Shown here one piece after another: positions 35,615 to 44,329 of a stretch of DNA of 64,000 nucleotides. Position 1 is the stretch's first letter; each line of letters opens with the position of its first letter. A program made the position numbers and the translations under genes. The notes below the pieces were generated by a model, which searched no databases, was not told the DNA's origin, and saw only the letters and a program-made list of their open reading frames with translations. The stretch comes from Chryseobacterium panacisoli (GTDB lineage Bacteria; Bacteroidota; Bacteroidia; Flavobacteriales; Weeksellaceae): the NCBI RefSeq assembly GCF_008274625.1, contig NZ_VTRU01000001.1:2282873-2346872 (forward strand), in the 5' to 3' direction.

Positions 35615-35622
35615 TAAATTTG
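35615..35622 (+). promoter_or_regulatory. Bacteroidota -7 promoter element
   Basis: TAAATTTG lies 24 bp before the ATG at 35647, divergent from the rpmE promoter. The nearest TTG (35588-35590) is at 24 bp, longer than usual. Confidence 0.5.
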
Positions 35623-35646
35623 GAACTTACTTAAACTTTAATTTCA

Positions 35647-37056
35647 ATGAAATTCAAATTATTACTGGCTTTTTCCTTCTGGATGTTACTTGTAGCAGTA
35701 TCATGTAATAAAGATGATATTACGTTTGACAGCCCTACACAGCAGCTAAGTTTTTCAAGAGACACAGTATTCTGTGATACGGTATATCATCAGGTACGTT
35801 CAGAAACCTATGTTGTAAAAGTATATAATAATGAAGATAAGGATATCATGATCCCAAGAGTGAATCTTGAGAAAGGTGCCGCTTCATTATATAGAATCAA
35901 CGTAGATGGAAAGCCTGGATATGATTTTCAAAATGTTCCTTTAAGAAAGAAAGACAGTCTTTATATTTTTGTTGAAATTGCCCCGGAAGCTACCGGACCG
36001 GAAGCGATTGCTGAGGACAAAGTTATTTTCACAGGACCTGCAGGACAACAGCATGTGACTTTATTTTCTGTAGTTCAGGACGCCGAGTTTTTTATTCAGA
36101 CTCCCGGCAATCCTAATGAAATTACCAATTCTACTACCTGGAACAACAATAAAGCAAAGATCATCTACGGAAATCTTACCATTAACCCAAGTGTAACACT
36201 GGACATAAATCCTGGAACTAAGGTCTACTTCCACAAAAACAGCGGAATGAAAGTCTCTTCAGGAGCTGTTTTAAATATCAACGGAACTCAGGCCGATCAG
36301 GTTATTCTTCGTGGAGACAGAAATGATCCTTATTATGATACGATTCCTAAAAACTGGAATTCTATCAAAATGGAAGCAAATTCTACGCTTAAGATGAACC
36401 ATGCAAGACTTTTCGGAGGAACAAGAGGTCTTGATATGAAACAAACCAATGCTACCATCTCCAATTCGTTTATTCATACTTTCTTTGAATATGGCATTTA
36501 TGCTGTAGGTTCTACTGTGAATGCCAATAATCTTGTGATGAACAATTGTGGTTTATCCTGCATTGGTATTTTCAGAGGAGGAAAACACAGCTATACTCAC
36601 GCTACGATTGCCAACTATTCCAAAACGATGAGCTCTTTTGACAGAAGTGGCATTTTTGCAGCCAATGAATGGAAGAATGATGCAGGACAATCAGAACAGG
36701 GCGCTTTACAGCTGCTTGATATTAAAAACAGCATCATATATTCTGATAGGGATGATGCCATTCATTTTGAACAGACTCCGGGACAGCAGTTTGAATTTTT
36801 ACTTCAAAATTCATTAATAAAATATACAAGTGCAACAGGAGCAGGTTTCACTTTTGACAATAATCCAAACGTGGTACAAACAACGAAAAATACTGATCCA
36901 CAGTTTGTCAACTATTTTATGGCTAAAATGAATTTAAGAGTAAAACCAGGTTCTCCAGCTCTTGGAAAAGGAAATGCAGCTGTTGCGGCAACCGTACCTT
37001 TCGATATTGTCGGCGTATCCAGAACTACAAACCCAACGCTAGGAGCTTATCAATAA
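35647..37056 (+). CDS. Right-handed beta-helix lipoprotein
   Basis: 469 residues. Signal sequence with lipobox (LVAVSC, Cys20) followed by NKDD. An N-terminal beta-sandwich (~30-150; QLSFSRDTVFCDTVYHQVRSETYVVKVYNNED ... DFQNVPLRKKDSLYIFVEIAPEAT) precedes a parallel beta-helix (~160-440) built from segments such as LTINPSVTLDINPGTKVYFHKNSGMKVSSGAVLNINGT, WNSIKMEANSTLKMNHARL and TNATISNSFIHTFFEYGIYAVGSTVNANNLVM. The helix resembles carbohydrate-active or adhesive folds but no catalytic motif was identified. Its stop overlaps the ATG of the MazG-like gene by 1 bp (TAATG). Confidence 0.82.
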   Translation: MKFKLLLAFSFWMLLVAVSCNKDDITFDSPTQQLSFSRDTVFCDTVYHQVRSETYVVKVYNNEDKDIMIPRVNLEKGAASLYRINVDGKPGYDFQNVPLRKKDSLYIFVEIAPEATGPEAIAEDKVIFTGPAGQQHVTLFSVVQDAEFFIQTPGNPNEITNSTTWNNNKAKIIYGNLTINPSVTLDINPGTKVYFHKNSGMKVSSGAVLNINGTQADQVILRGDRNDPYYDTIPKNWNSIKMEANSTLKMNHARLFGGTRGLDMKQTNATISNSFIHTFFEYGIYAVGSTVNANNLVMNNCGLSCIGIFRGGKHSYTHATIANYSKTMSSFDRSGIFAANEWKNDAGQSEQGALQLLDIKNSIIYSDRDDAIHFEQTPGQQFEFLLQNSLIKYTSATGAGFTFDNNPNVVQTTKNTDPQFVNYFMAKMNLRVKPGSPALGKGNAAVAATVPFDIVGVSRTTNPTLGAYQ

Positions 37057-37382
37057 TGGAAATTACCCAGTTACAACAGCAGGTTGACGAATGGATCAAA
37101 ACCATTGGCGTAAGATACTTTAATGAGCTTACGAATATGGCGATGCTGACAGAAGAAGTAGGTGAAGTAGCGAGAATCATTGCCAGAAGGTATGGTGAAC
37201 AAAGCGAAAAGGAAAGTGATAAAACAAAAGATCTTGGTGAAGAGCTGGCCGATGTGCTTTTTGTTACATTATGCCTGGCCAACCAGACGGGAGTGAACCT
37301 GCAGGACGCTTTTGACAGAAAAATGAAAATCAAGACGGACCGGGATAAAGACCGGCATCAGAATAATGAAAAATTGAAATAA
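37056..37382 (+). CDS. MazG-like nucleotide pyrophosphohydrolase
   Basis: 108 residues, a single all-alpha NTP-PPase domain. The metal-binding pattern is ELTNMAMLTEEVGEVARIIARRYGEQ and then DLGEELADVLFVTLCLANQTGVNLQDAFDRKM (EExxE ... ExxD). Such small MazG/MED-type enzymes hydrolyse (d)NTPs to monophosphates and can clear damaged nucleotides. Start ATG overlaps the previous stop (TAATG), so translation is coupled to the lipoprotein gene. A hairpin terminator follows. Confidence 0.88.
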   Translation: MEITQLQQQVDEWIKTIGVRYFNELTNMAMLTEEVGEVARIIARRYGEQSEKESDKTKDLGEELADVLFVTLCLANQTGVNLQDAFDRKMKIKTDRDKDRHQNNEKLK

Positions 37383-37391
37383 TTATAAATG

Positions 37392-37437
37392 ATGAGTTAT
37401 GAATTATAAATGAATTTGTAACTCATAATTTTTTTAA
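37392..37437 (+). terminator. Terminator-like hairpin in an intergenic repeat
   Basis: ATGAGTTA / TAACTCAT (37392-37399 and 37419-37426) is followed by a T run. The loop contains GAATTATAAATGAA-type spacer repeat sequence also seen at ~63415. Confidence 0.6.
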
Positions 37438-37453
37438 TATCATGTAGATCATA

Positions 37454-38677
37454 ATGAAGAAGCTAGAAAAATCAAAATTATCAGGAGGAAAAACAGTACA
37501 GATCAGCGGTTCGAAAAGTATTTCGAATCGTTTATTGATTCTGGAAAGTCTGTTCAGCAATATAAAAATCGGAAATCTATCCAATTCTCAGGATACTCAG
37601 TTGCTGAAAAAAGCATTATCTGAGGATACTGAAGTGGTAGACATTCATCATGCGGGAACGGCCATGCGTTTCCTTACTTCTTATTATTCTATCCAGGAAG
37701 GTAAAACAACAATTCTTACCGGCTCGGGAAGAATGAAAGAAAGACCAATCAAGAACCTTGTAAGTGCTTTGAGAGATCTTGGAGTAGAAATTGAATACAT
37801 GGAGAATGAAGGATTTCCCCCTTTAAAAATTAAAGGAAGAAAGATTACCCAAACTTCTGTGAATGTTCCAGCCAATATTTCAAGCCAGTTTATCACATCA
37901 CTGCTTCTTGTTGCAGGAAAACTTGAAAACGGACTGGAAATTAATCTTGTAGGGGAAGTTACATCGAGATCTTATATTGAAATGACTCTTGATATACTGA
38001 CAAAATTTGGGATCCAAAGCAGTTTTGAGGGGAATATCATCAAAGTAGAACCGTTTACTGATAACAATTCTGAGGCTGTACATTATGAAGTGGAAAGTGA
38101 CTGGAGTTCAGCTTCTTATTTCTATTCTATCTGTGCTTTGGGAAGAGAAACCATCCATCTGAAAAGTTTTTACAAAGAGTCAACGCAGGGAGATTCTGCC
38201 ATTGCCAACATCTATGAGAAGTTCTTCGGAATCAAAACAACTTTTTCCGAAGATGAGCATAAGTTAACGCTGGAACCTCAGCCAGATTTTTCTTTTCCGG
38301 AAAAAATTATCCTGGATATGAATGACTGTCCTGATATTGCACAAACACTTTGTGTAACAGCAGCCGCTTTAAAAATACCTTTTGATATTTCCGGATTGGG
38401 AACATTAAGAGTAAAGGAAACCGACAGACTTCTTGCTTTATATAATGAACTAAAAAAACTGGGTACTGAAACAGAAATTACAGATTTAACCATTAAATCT
38501 ATCAGTTTCGGAGAGCCGGAAAATAACATCTCCATCAAAACGTATCAGGATCATAGAATGGCTATGAGTTTTGCACCGTTCAGTCTGATTAAAGAAATCA
38601 ATATAGAGGATGAAGATGTAGTAGAAAAGTCTTATCCAGCATTTTGGAAAGATCTTGAAAGTATCCTGACTCATTAA
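37454..38677 (+). CDS. aroA: 3-phosphoshikimate 1-carboxyvinyltransferase (EPSP synthase)
   Basis: 407 residues. AroA joins shikimate-3-phosphate and PEP in chorismate synthesis. Motifs are QISGSKSISNRLLILESL (K21, S22, R26), DIHHAGTAMRFLT, LTGSGRMKERPIKNLVSALRDLG, NISSQFITSLLL, DWSSASYFYSICALG, DMNDCPDIAQTL, LRVKETDRLLALYNELKKLG and TYQDHRMAMSFAPF. Slightly short and diverged compared with E. coli AroA (427), as usual in Bacteroidota. Other aro genes are not nearby. A strong terminator follows. Confidence 0.96.
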   Translation: MKKLEKSKLSGGKTVQISGSKSISNRLLILESLFSNIKIGNLSNSQDTQLLKKALSEDTEVVDIHHAGTAMRFLTSYYSIQEGKTTILTGSGRMKERPIKNLVSALRDLGVEIEYMENEGFPPLKIKGRKITQTSVNVPANISSQFITSLLLVAGKLENGLEINLVGEVTSRSYIEMTLDILTKFGIQSSFEGNIIKVEPFTDNNSEAVHYEVESDWSSASYFYSICALGRETIHLKSFYKESTQGDSAIANIYEKFFGIKTTFSEDEHKLTLEPQPDFSFPEKIILDMNDCPDIAQTLCVTAAALKIPFDISGLGTLRVKETDRLLALYNELKKLGTETEITDLTIKSISFGEPENNISIKTYQDHRMAMSFAPFSLIKEINIEDEDVVEKSYPAFWKDLESILTH

Positions 38678-38690
38678 TTTAATATTATAA

Positions 38691-38741
38691 AAAAGTGGTA
38701 ATTTGAAAAGTGATTTTTATTTCGGATTACCACTTTTTTTT
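38691..38741 (+). terminator. Intrinsic terminator after aroA
   Basis: A perfect 12-bp stem AAAAGTGGTAAT / ATTACCACTTTT (38691-38702 and 38726-38737) with a 23-nt loop and a T run. Confidence 0.8.
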
Positions 38742-38757
38742 AATCCTATTATTTATC

Positions 38758-39441
38758 ATGATAAAATCCTTCTTTTCCTTTTGGGTTGTTTTATCTGCTA
38801 CAAGCTTATGGGCTCAGAATCTGAAAAAATTTTCAGTTCCGAAAGGGCATATCCAGATTGCAGAAGCTAAAGGTGATCTCGACAAAGATGGAAAGGATGA
38901 AACTGTTCTGGTATTTGATACGGATGTAAAAGCATCAGACAAACAAAAACTGGAAGGTACAAGTGACTATACAAGGGTTTTCTATATTTTGAAAAATGAA
39001 AACAACAGTCTGAAAGTATGGAAAGAAAATTCTGCCATCCTTTTTTCAAGCGGATTCGGGTTTTATCCTTCTGATAATACTCTTAAAATCAATATAAAAA
39101 ATAACTGTCTTATTATTGAACAGCTATTTTTCACCAATTCAAGGCATACCCAGCAATATAAGCATACCTTCAGATTTCAGAACGGAGATTTTTATCTGAT
39201 AGGTTCACATGATCATTTTGAAGATACCTGTGATTTCAGTTTTACGAATGAAATCAATTTTTCTACAGACAAAGTGGTTATTGACAGGGAGTATTCGTCC
39301 TGTGATGATGACACCAAAGTCCCCGAAAACTCACACAAAGAGTTTACTCATAAATTCCCGGCTCTTATTAAAATGAATGATTTCTTTATCGGAGACCACA
39401 AGTTCAAAATTCCCGGATTGAAGGAGGATTTTGTGTTTTAA
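38758..39441 (+). CDS. Exported protein of unknown function
   Basis: 227 residues from the ATG at 38758. The in-frame GTG at 38710 lies within the aroA terminator and is rejected. A signal peptide (MIKSFFSFWVVLSATSLWA) precedes an FG-GAP/VCBS-like opening (IQIAEAKGDLDKDGKDETVLVFDTD, a DxDxDG calcium-type loop) and a beta-rich body (YKHTFRFQNGDFYLIGSHDHFEDTCDFSFTNEINFSTDKVVIDREYSSCDDDTK). Two cysteines may pair. It resembles conserved hypothetical exported proteins of Flavobacteriia. Function unknown. Confidence 0.8.
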   Translation: MIKSFFSFWVVLSATSLWAQNLKKFSVPKGHIQIAEAKGDLDKDGKDETVLVFDTDVKASDKQKLEGTSDYTRVFYILKNENNSLKVWKENSAILFSSGFGFYPSDNTLKINIKNNCLIIEQLFFTNSRHTQQYKHTFRFQNGDFYLIGSHDHFEDTCDFSFTNEINFSTDKVVIDREYSSCDDDTKVPENSHKEFTHKFPALIKMNDFFIGDHKFKIPGLKEDFVF

Positions 39442-39580
39442 GATTGAAGCTGGGTGCTGGAGCTTACTGTTAGGCGGTTGATCTATCATAGCTGCTTTAT
39501 TGTAAATCCACTACTATTTAACTATTATCGATTTCTCTTTTCCCACAATCCATTCCCCAACTTCCTGACTTTATAGCAAC

Positions 39581-39608
39581 TTAATTATCTATTAAAGTTA
39601 AATTAACT
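39581..39608 (+). promoter_or_regulatory. Three TTAA elements phased at 11 bp, with a 13-bp palindrome
   Basis: TTAA occurs at 39581, 39592 and 39603, exactly one helical turn apart; AGTTAAATTAACT (39596-39608) is also a palindrome. Similar phasing occurs upstream of the neighbouring SusC genes. PhoB/OmpR-class response regulators bind such direct repeats. AT-rich background makes chance occurrence possible. Confidence 0.35.
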
Positions 39609-39663
39609 CCTCATGTCTTGATATATCCTTATTTTTAAGTTGCATTAAAAAATAAAAAAAACT

Positions 39664-40662
39664 ATGTTCAAACAAAACATGAAACGTTTTACAGCCATCA
39701 CTCTTGGGGTTGTGACTGCGTCTATCTTTTTTTCCTGTTCAAATGACAGCATACTAGAAAGAGATTCTAATGAACCCCCTCTGACTTCTTTAGCAAAAAC
39801 AAGCAATAAAGCTTCATTATTACCTATCGCCATGAATAGCTGGATGTCTGGCCTTCAGGATAATATTTCCATTTCAAAAATCTCCATTCCCGGGACTCAT
39901 GATTCCGGAGCACGTGTAGATGCCCCTGTTGTATCGGGTACGGCTAAAACTCAAGACCTCAGCATTGCAGAACAACTTAATGCAGGAGTACGTTTTCTGG
40001 ATATCCGTTGCAGACATATTGACAATGCTTTCACCATTCATCACGGTGCGATTTACCAAAATCTGAATTTTGATGATGTTTTAAATGCATGCTATACATT
40101 CCTTCAAAATAATCCTTCTGAAACCATTATCATGTCTGTAAAGGAAGAATATGATGCATCAAACACCACCAGAACTTTTGAGCAGACCTTTGATTCTTAT
40201 GTACAGAAAAACCCTTCTAAATGGGATCTTGGTTCAAACATTCCTACATTAGGGGCTGTAAGAGGAAAGATCAAATTGTTGAGAAGGTTTTCTTCAGGGA
40301 CAACTAAAGGAATCAATGCTTCTCCATGGGCAGATAATACGACGTTTGACATCAACAATTCCGGGGTACAATTGAAAGTTCAGGATTATTATAAGGTTAC
40401 CAACAATGATGATAAGTGGAACGGAATCTTCAGTCTTCTTAATGAGGCTAAAAATGATACGAATGGTAAGCTTTTCGTGAATTTTACGAGCGGTTATAAG
40501 CCGGGAATCTTTGGAATCCCAAGTATTCCAACGGTATCCAATGCTATTAATCCAAAGCTTAAAACATTCTTCCAGTCGAATACCCAAGGATCATTTGGGA
40601 TAATGCCGATTGACTTTGTGAATGCTGAACTGTCTGAATTGATTGTTAAGACCAATTTCTAA
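39664..40662 (+). CDS. Phosphatidylinositol-specific phospholipase C-like lipoprotein
   Basis: 332 residues. Lipobox FFSC (Cys25) after a signal sequence; a second ATG (MKRF) at residue 6 could also be the start. The PI-PLC X-box domain (~65-330) has both catalytic histidines: ISIPGTHDSGARV (H79) and DNAFTIHHGAIYQ (H126/H127), plus GVRFLDIRCR (R115 region) and IIMSVKEEYD. Bacterial enzymes cleave phosphatidylinositol or GPI anchors to inositol phosphates. It stands convergent to the SusCD-phosphatase operon and separate from it by two terminators. Possible role: release of phosphorylated head groups for the neighbouring uptake systems. Confidence 0.9.
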   Translation: MFKQNMKRFTAITLGVVTASIFFSCSNDSILERDSNEPPLTSLAKTSNKASLLPIAMNSWMSGLQDNISISKISIPGTHDSGARVDAPVVSGTAKTQDLSIAEQLNAGVRFLDIRCRHIDNAFTIHHGAIYQNLNFDDVLNACYTFLQNNPSETIIMSVKEEYDASNTTRTFEQTFDSYVQKNPSKWDLGSNIPTLGAVRGKIKLLRRFSSGTTKGINASPWADNTTFDINNSGVQLKVQDYYKVTNNDDKWNGIFSLLNEAKNDTNGKLFVNFTSGYKPGIFGIPSIPTVSNAINPKLKTFFQSNTQGSFGIMPIDFVNAELSELIVKTNF

Positions 40663-40685
40663 ATTATTATTTGTTAGATTTACTC

Positions 40686-40718
40686 AAGGCTGTCTCTCTT
40701 TTGGGGCAGCCTTTTTGA
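40686..40718 (+). terminator. Intrinsic terminator after the PI-PLC gene
   Basis: AAGGCTG / CAGCCTT (40686-40692 and 40707-40713) with a T run. Confidence 0.7.
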
Positions 40719-40737
40719 ATTTTATTCTGCTTTTATT

Positions 40738-40806
40738 TCCCGCCGATTATGCAGATAACGCACATTATCCACAAACATCTGCTTAATCTGTAAAATCTGC
40801 GGGAGC
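40738..40806. repeat. Decayed 'ATCTGC' intergenic repeat
   Basis: CCGATTATGCAGAT, ACATCTGCTTAATCTG and AAAATCTGCGGG-type words recur here and again near 63570-63605 (CATCTGCGAAAATCCGCG, CTCTGCGG). This is a spacer repeat family frequent in Chryseobacterium-like genomes; no gene. Confidence 0.4.
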
Positions 40807-40821
40807 TTTAAATTAGTAAAC

Positions 40822-40853
40822 AAAAAAAGACCGTTTCGTTTTTTGAAACAGTC
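40822..40853 (-). terminator. Intrinsic terminator after the phosphatase gene
   Basis: On the minus strand GACTGTTTC / GAAACGGTC (40853-40845 and 40837-40829), one G-U pair, then a T run. Confidence 0.75.
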
Positions 40854-40888
40854 TCTCTTTGTAAAAGTAAAAGTATTAAAAGTAAAAG

Positions 40889-42721
40889 TTATTTCTGAAT
40901 TCCGTAAGCAGCCAATATCTTGTTAAAAATCTCTGTATTTTCAAACAATCCTGTGAACTCTTTTGAATTCGGGCCATAAGCAAAAACACTTGACGGAATA
41001 GAGGTATGATCATTCGTACTGAAGTTTCCGAATATCCAGCCATCCTTCAGACTTCCATCCAATAGAGTGAGACCTCCTGTTTCATGATCTCCTACCACAA
41101 TAACCAGGGTTTCTTTATTTTCATCAGCAAATTTCATTGCCTTACCAACCACATGATCAAAATCCAGTAATTCTGTAACCAACTGTTCTATATTGTTGCT
41201 ATGACCTCCTCCATCAGTCTGTGAAGCTTCTATCATCATAAAGAATCCGTTTTTATTATTCTTTAAATCATTTAAAGTAAGATCGAATGCATCAGCAAGC
41301 CAGTTTCCTCTTCCGTTGGTTATTCTTTGCGAAGCCAAAGGATCAATAACCAGGGTACGGTTCTTTATTGTAGTAACTGATTTCAGATCCTGAAACAGAT
41401 CAATCTTCGCTTCTTTAAATTTCTGTAGATTTTCCTTAGACAGTCCGCTTGTAGGACCTCCGATGAGAATTTTCGTTTTTGATGCTGCGAAATCTTTCAA
41501 AATAGGTTCGGAGCTATTTCTGTTATCCGAATGTGCATAGAAATCGGCTGGCGTTGCATCTGTAACATCACCCGTAGAAATCAATCCGGAAATCATTCCT
41601 TTCTCAGCGATAATATCAGGAATTTGTGCGAGTGCTTTCCCCATATTGTCAACCCCTACAAAAGTATTTTTAGTTTTCACCCCTGTTGCAAATGCTGTAG
41701 AACCCGGTGCTGAATCGGTAATATAGGCATTGGATGAGTTGGTTTTGGAGAGTCCTGTTGCTTTCATATTGAAAACATTCAGTTTTCCTTTGTTGGCCGT
41801 AAAAGCAGCATAGTATTGAGGAAGAGAAGTTCCGTCTGGTATAAGAAGAATCACATTCTTTACTTTTTTAGTTACTCCGTCTGATGCATAAGTCGGAGTA
41901 TAGGTGTTGTATTCTTTTGTATTTTTATAAAAGTTTCTCGGGATAGAATTCATAAATTTTTTAAGATCCGGAATATGATCGGTATTGATATAATCCACGC
42001 CTATATCCATCAGATTTACCCATGCATTCGGAAAGTCCGGAGCTCCGTAAAAACGAACCTGCTTCTGCTGAGCATGTGCTCTTTCAACAGCAGTTTTAAT
42101 TTTTGCCGTTTCTTCGTCTCTTGGAATTCCTTTTCCATTCCATTTTACCAATCCGGGAAGATCTGCACTGAACATTCCTATTCTTTTTAACTGGTCTGCA
42201 GAATAATTTTTATCAAGGTCTCCATCGAAGTAAAGATAGTTTGGATAGTTTTTAAAATCTGCCGGCTGGGGTCTTCCTCCGGTAATCACAATTTTAATAC
42301 CTGAATTTCCTGTAATTTCGGGATATTTCTTTAATGTACTGACCAGGGCATCCAGTGATGTTTTATAATCCTGCTTGATATCAATCAGCAACTGAAGCTT
42401 CTTACCGGCATCCGGATAGATATTCCCTTTGTTCAGCTTAATCTGTTTTGAAATATTATCAAGATAAAGATTTTCCAGTGTTCTGTCTGCCGAAAGTTCT
42501 TTTTCGGTATGAGCTACCCAAAGATTTCCTTTTACCAGAAAAACATCTGCCTCAATAGAACCGAAGTTTGCATAATAAGCCTGCCAAAAAGGGATCTCCT
42601 GCATGTAGTCATTATGTGAGTGTGCATTGCCAACATTGTAGTTTAAATAATTCTGTGCCTGATTTTCGGAGAACACAGCCAGTGCCAATGCAGCCAAAAT
42701 TTTTGATAGTTTCCGTTTCAT
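40889..42721 (-). CDS. Fusion of a GDPD/PI-PLC-like phosphodiesterase domain and alkaline phosphatase
   Basis: 610 residues. A signal peptide (MKRKLSKILAALALAVFSENQA) is followed by two enzymes in one chain. Residues ~28-255 are a glycerophosphodiester/PI-PLC-like TIM barrel: VGNAHSHNDYMQ (His34, His36), SIEADVF (E57, D59), WVAHTEKEL (H71), and DIGVDYINTDHIPDL. Residues ~285-605 are an alkaline phosphatase: LLIPDGTS (D296), ITDSAPGSTAFATG (nucleophile S337), STGDVTDATPADFYAH, EASQTDGGGHSN, and VVGDHETGGL. Together they could release phosphate from phosphodiesters in two steps. It lies 74 bp after SusD and is probably the third gene of that operon; periplasmic or exported. Confidence 0.92.
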   Translation of the reverse strand: MKRKLSKILAALALAVFSENQAQNYLNYNVGNAHSHNDYMQEIPFWQAYYANFGSIEADVFLVKGNLWVAHTEKELSADRTLENLYLDNISKQIKLNKGNIYPDAGKKLQLLIDIKQDYKTSLDALVSTLKKYPEITGNSGIKIVITGGRPQPADFKNYPNYLYFDGDLDKNYSADQLKRIGMFSADLPGLVKWNGKGIPRDEETAKIKTAVERAHAQQKQVRFYGAPDFPNAWVNLMDIGVDYINTDHIPDLKKFMNSIPRNFYKNTKEYNTYTPTYASDGVTKKVKNVILLIPDGTSLPQYYAAFTANKGKLNVFNMKATGLSKTNSSNAYITDSAPGSTAFATGVKTKNTFVGVDNMGKALAQIPDIIAEKGMISGLISTGDVTDATPADFYAHSDNRNSSEPILKDFAASKTKILIGGPTSGLSKENLQKFKEAKIDLFQDLKSVTTIKNRTLVIDPLASQRITNGRGNWLADAFDLTLNDLKNNKNGFFMMIEASQTDGGGHSNNIEQLVTELLDFDHVVGKAMKFADENKETLVIVVGDHETGGLTLLDGSLKDGWIFGNFSTNDHTSIPSSVFAYGPNSKEFTGLFENTEIFNKILAAYGIQK

Positions 42722-42795
42722 AATTTCTGTAAAAAAGCTATATCATCACAGAAGGTTCTGTAATGATATAATGGATAATATATAAGATTAAGATG

Positions 42796-44304
42796 TTACC
42801 AGCCTTCATTTTGCTTGATGATTCCATGACTGTTTACGATTTCAGCCTGAGGAACTGCCCAAACATTGTGTACCGCCGGATTAAAGTTTCTAGCCGCCCA
42901 GACAACCTGTCCGTTGATACCATGCAGAGGTTTGGCATAAGCTGCCTGTGCATCTCCCCAACGTACAAGGTCTCTGTGTCTGTCTGCCCATTCACCTGCC
43001 AGTTCGCAGCGTCTTTCATGTTTAAGATCAGCCATTGTACATCCGTTTTTCGGAGATAAACCTGCACGTACTCTGATCATATTGATTTCCTGGTCTGCAG
43101 ATTTCCCCTGCATCAATGCAGCTTCTGCTTTGATAAGGATAACCTCGGCATAACGCATGATCGGAACGGCAAGATCTGTACACGGATAATCTCCGTTGGC
43201 ACTCACATGACCACTGTTAAGCTGGTATTTGAAAGCATCCATATATTTATTGAACTGATATCCGGTAAGGGAATTGGTAGAAGCATATATTCTTTCCTTT
43301 CCGTTAAAGGTAAATTTGTCACCTATTTTCAGGATGGATGCACTTCTTCTAAGATCTCCTGTTTCATATTCGTCATAAAGTTCTTTTGTCGGCTGAAAAT
43401 ATCCCCATCCGTTATACTCTCCCCATCCTTTATTTTCAAGCATTACTCCCGGAAGAATACTTCCCCATGCTGTAAACTTAGGCGTTCCGGGGATAGACCA
43501 GATATATTCTGAGCTGTAGTTGTTTTCAGCTTTGAAAACGTCAGCAAAATTACCCAATAAGGCTCTGTTTCCTTTTGTCATCACTTCATTAGCCCAGAAT
43601 TCTGCATTCTTCCAGTCTTTCATAAACAGATATACTTTTGCTAACAATGCCCATGCTGCGGCTTTATGAGGTCTTCCGTAATCTTTTGCAGGAAGTTCTG
43701 CCTGAGTAGGTAATAATTCGGCAGCTCTTTTCAGGTCGTTGACAATGTAAGTGTAATTTTCCATCACGTTGGCCGCTCTTGGAATTGGGTTGGGATCCGG
43801 ATCTTTTGAACGGTCGATAATAGGTACTCCCGCTTTTTCATTTCCGTAAGAATAAGAAAGTTCAAAATACATTCTGCTGCTCATGAACAAAGCTTCTCCC
43901 AGGTATTTATTTTTGGTAGCCTGTGAGGTTTGAATATTATCAACATTACGGATCACGCGGTTCGCAACACCAATCACATTATATCTTTTGTTCCATTGCG
44001 TTTCAAGATCTCCTGCCGCAATATAATTGCTGCTGAAATTTTTTGCATTGTCCGCTTCACTTTTAGCTCTTCCGGTTACCATATCATCACTGGCATTGAT
44101 AAACCAAAACAATCCTCTTCCGTAAAACTCTCCATCAAATAAAGGTTTGTACATTGCATTTGCTCCGGTAATAAGATCATTTTCCGTTTTCCAGAAACTG
44201 GCTTCGGTAGGTGTTCCTTCCGGCTGAACGTCCAACTCTCCTGTACATGATAAAAGCATTACAGCTAGTCCTGATACTAAAAATATTGTATTGAAAAATT
44301 TCAT
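42796..44304 (-). CDS. SusD/RagB family nutrient-binding lipoprotein
   Basis: 502 residues. Lipobox (VMLLSC, Cys20). SusD pattern: GELDVQPEGTPTEASFWKTENDLITGANAMYKPLFDG at the start, TPR-like helices (YLGEALFMSSRMYFELSYSYGNEKAGVPIIDRS; AAWALLAKVYLFMKDWKNAEFWANEVM) and the C-terminal MRYAEVILIKAEAALMQGK ... IRVRAGL ... LKHERRCELAGEWADRHRDLVRWG. SusD forms a lid over its SusC pore at the cell surface and binds the ligand. It is encoded 25 bp after SusC and before a GDPD/alkaline phosphatase, so the ligand may be an organophosphate rather than a glycan. Confidence 0.95.
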   Translation of the reverse strand: MKFFNTIFLVSGLAVMLLSCTGELDVQPEGTPTEASFWKTENDLITGANAMYKPLFDGEFYGRGLFWFINASDDMVTGRAKSEADNAKNFSSNYIAAGDLETQWNKRYNVIGVANRVIRNVDNIQTSQATKNKYLGEALFMSSRMYFELSYSYGNEKAGVPIIDRSKDPDPNPIPRAANVMENYTYIVNDLKRAAELLPTQAELPAKDYGRPHKAAAWALLAKVYLFMKDWKNAEFWANEVMTKGNRALLGNFADVFKAENNYSSEYIWSIPGTPKFTAWGSILPGVMLENKGWGEYNGWGYFQPTKELYDEYETGDLRRSASILKIGDKFTFNGKERIYASTNSLTGYQFNKYMDAFKYQLNSGHVSANGDYPCTDLAVPIMRYAEVILIKAEAALMQGKSADQEINMIRVRAGLSPKNGCTMADLKHERRCELAGEWADRHRDLVRWGDAQAAYAKPLHGINGQVVWAARNFNPAVHNVWAVPQAEIVNSHGIIKQNEGW

Positions 44305-44329
44305 TTTTTTACTTTTTGTTCGTTAAAAA

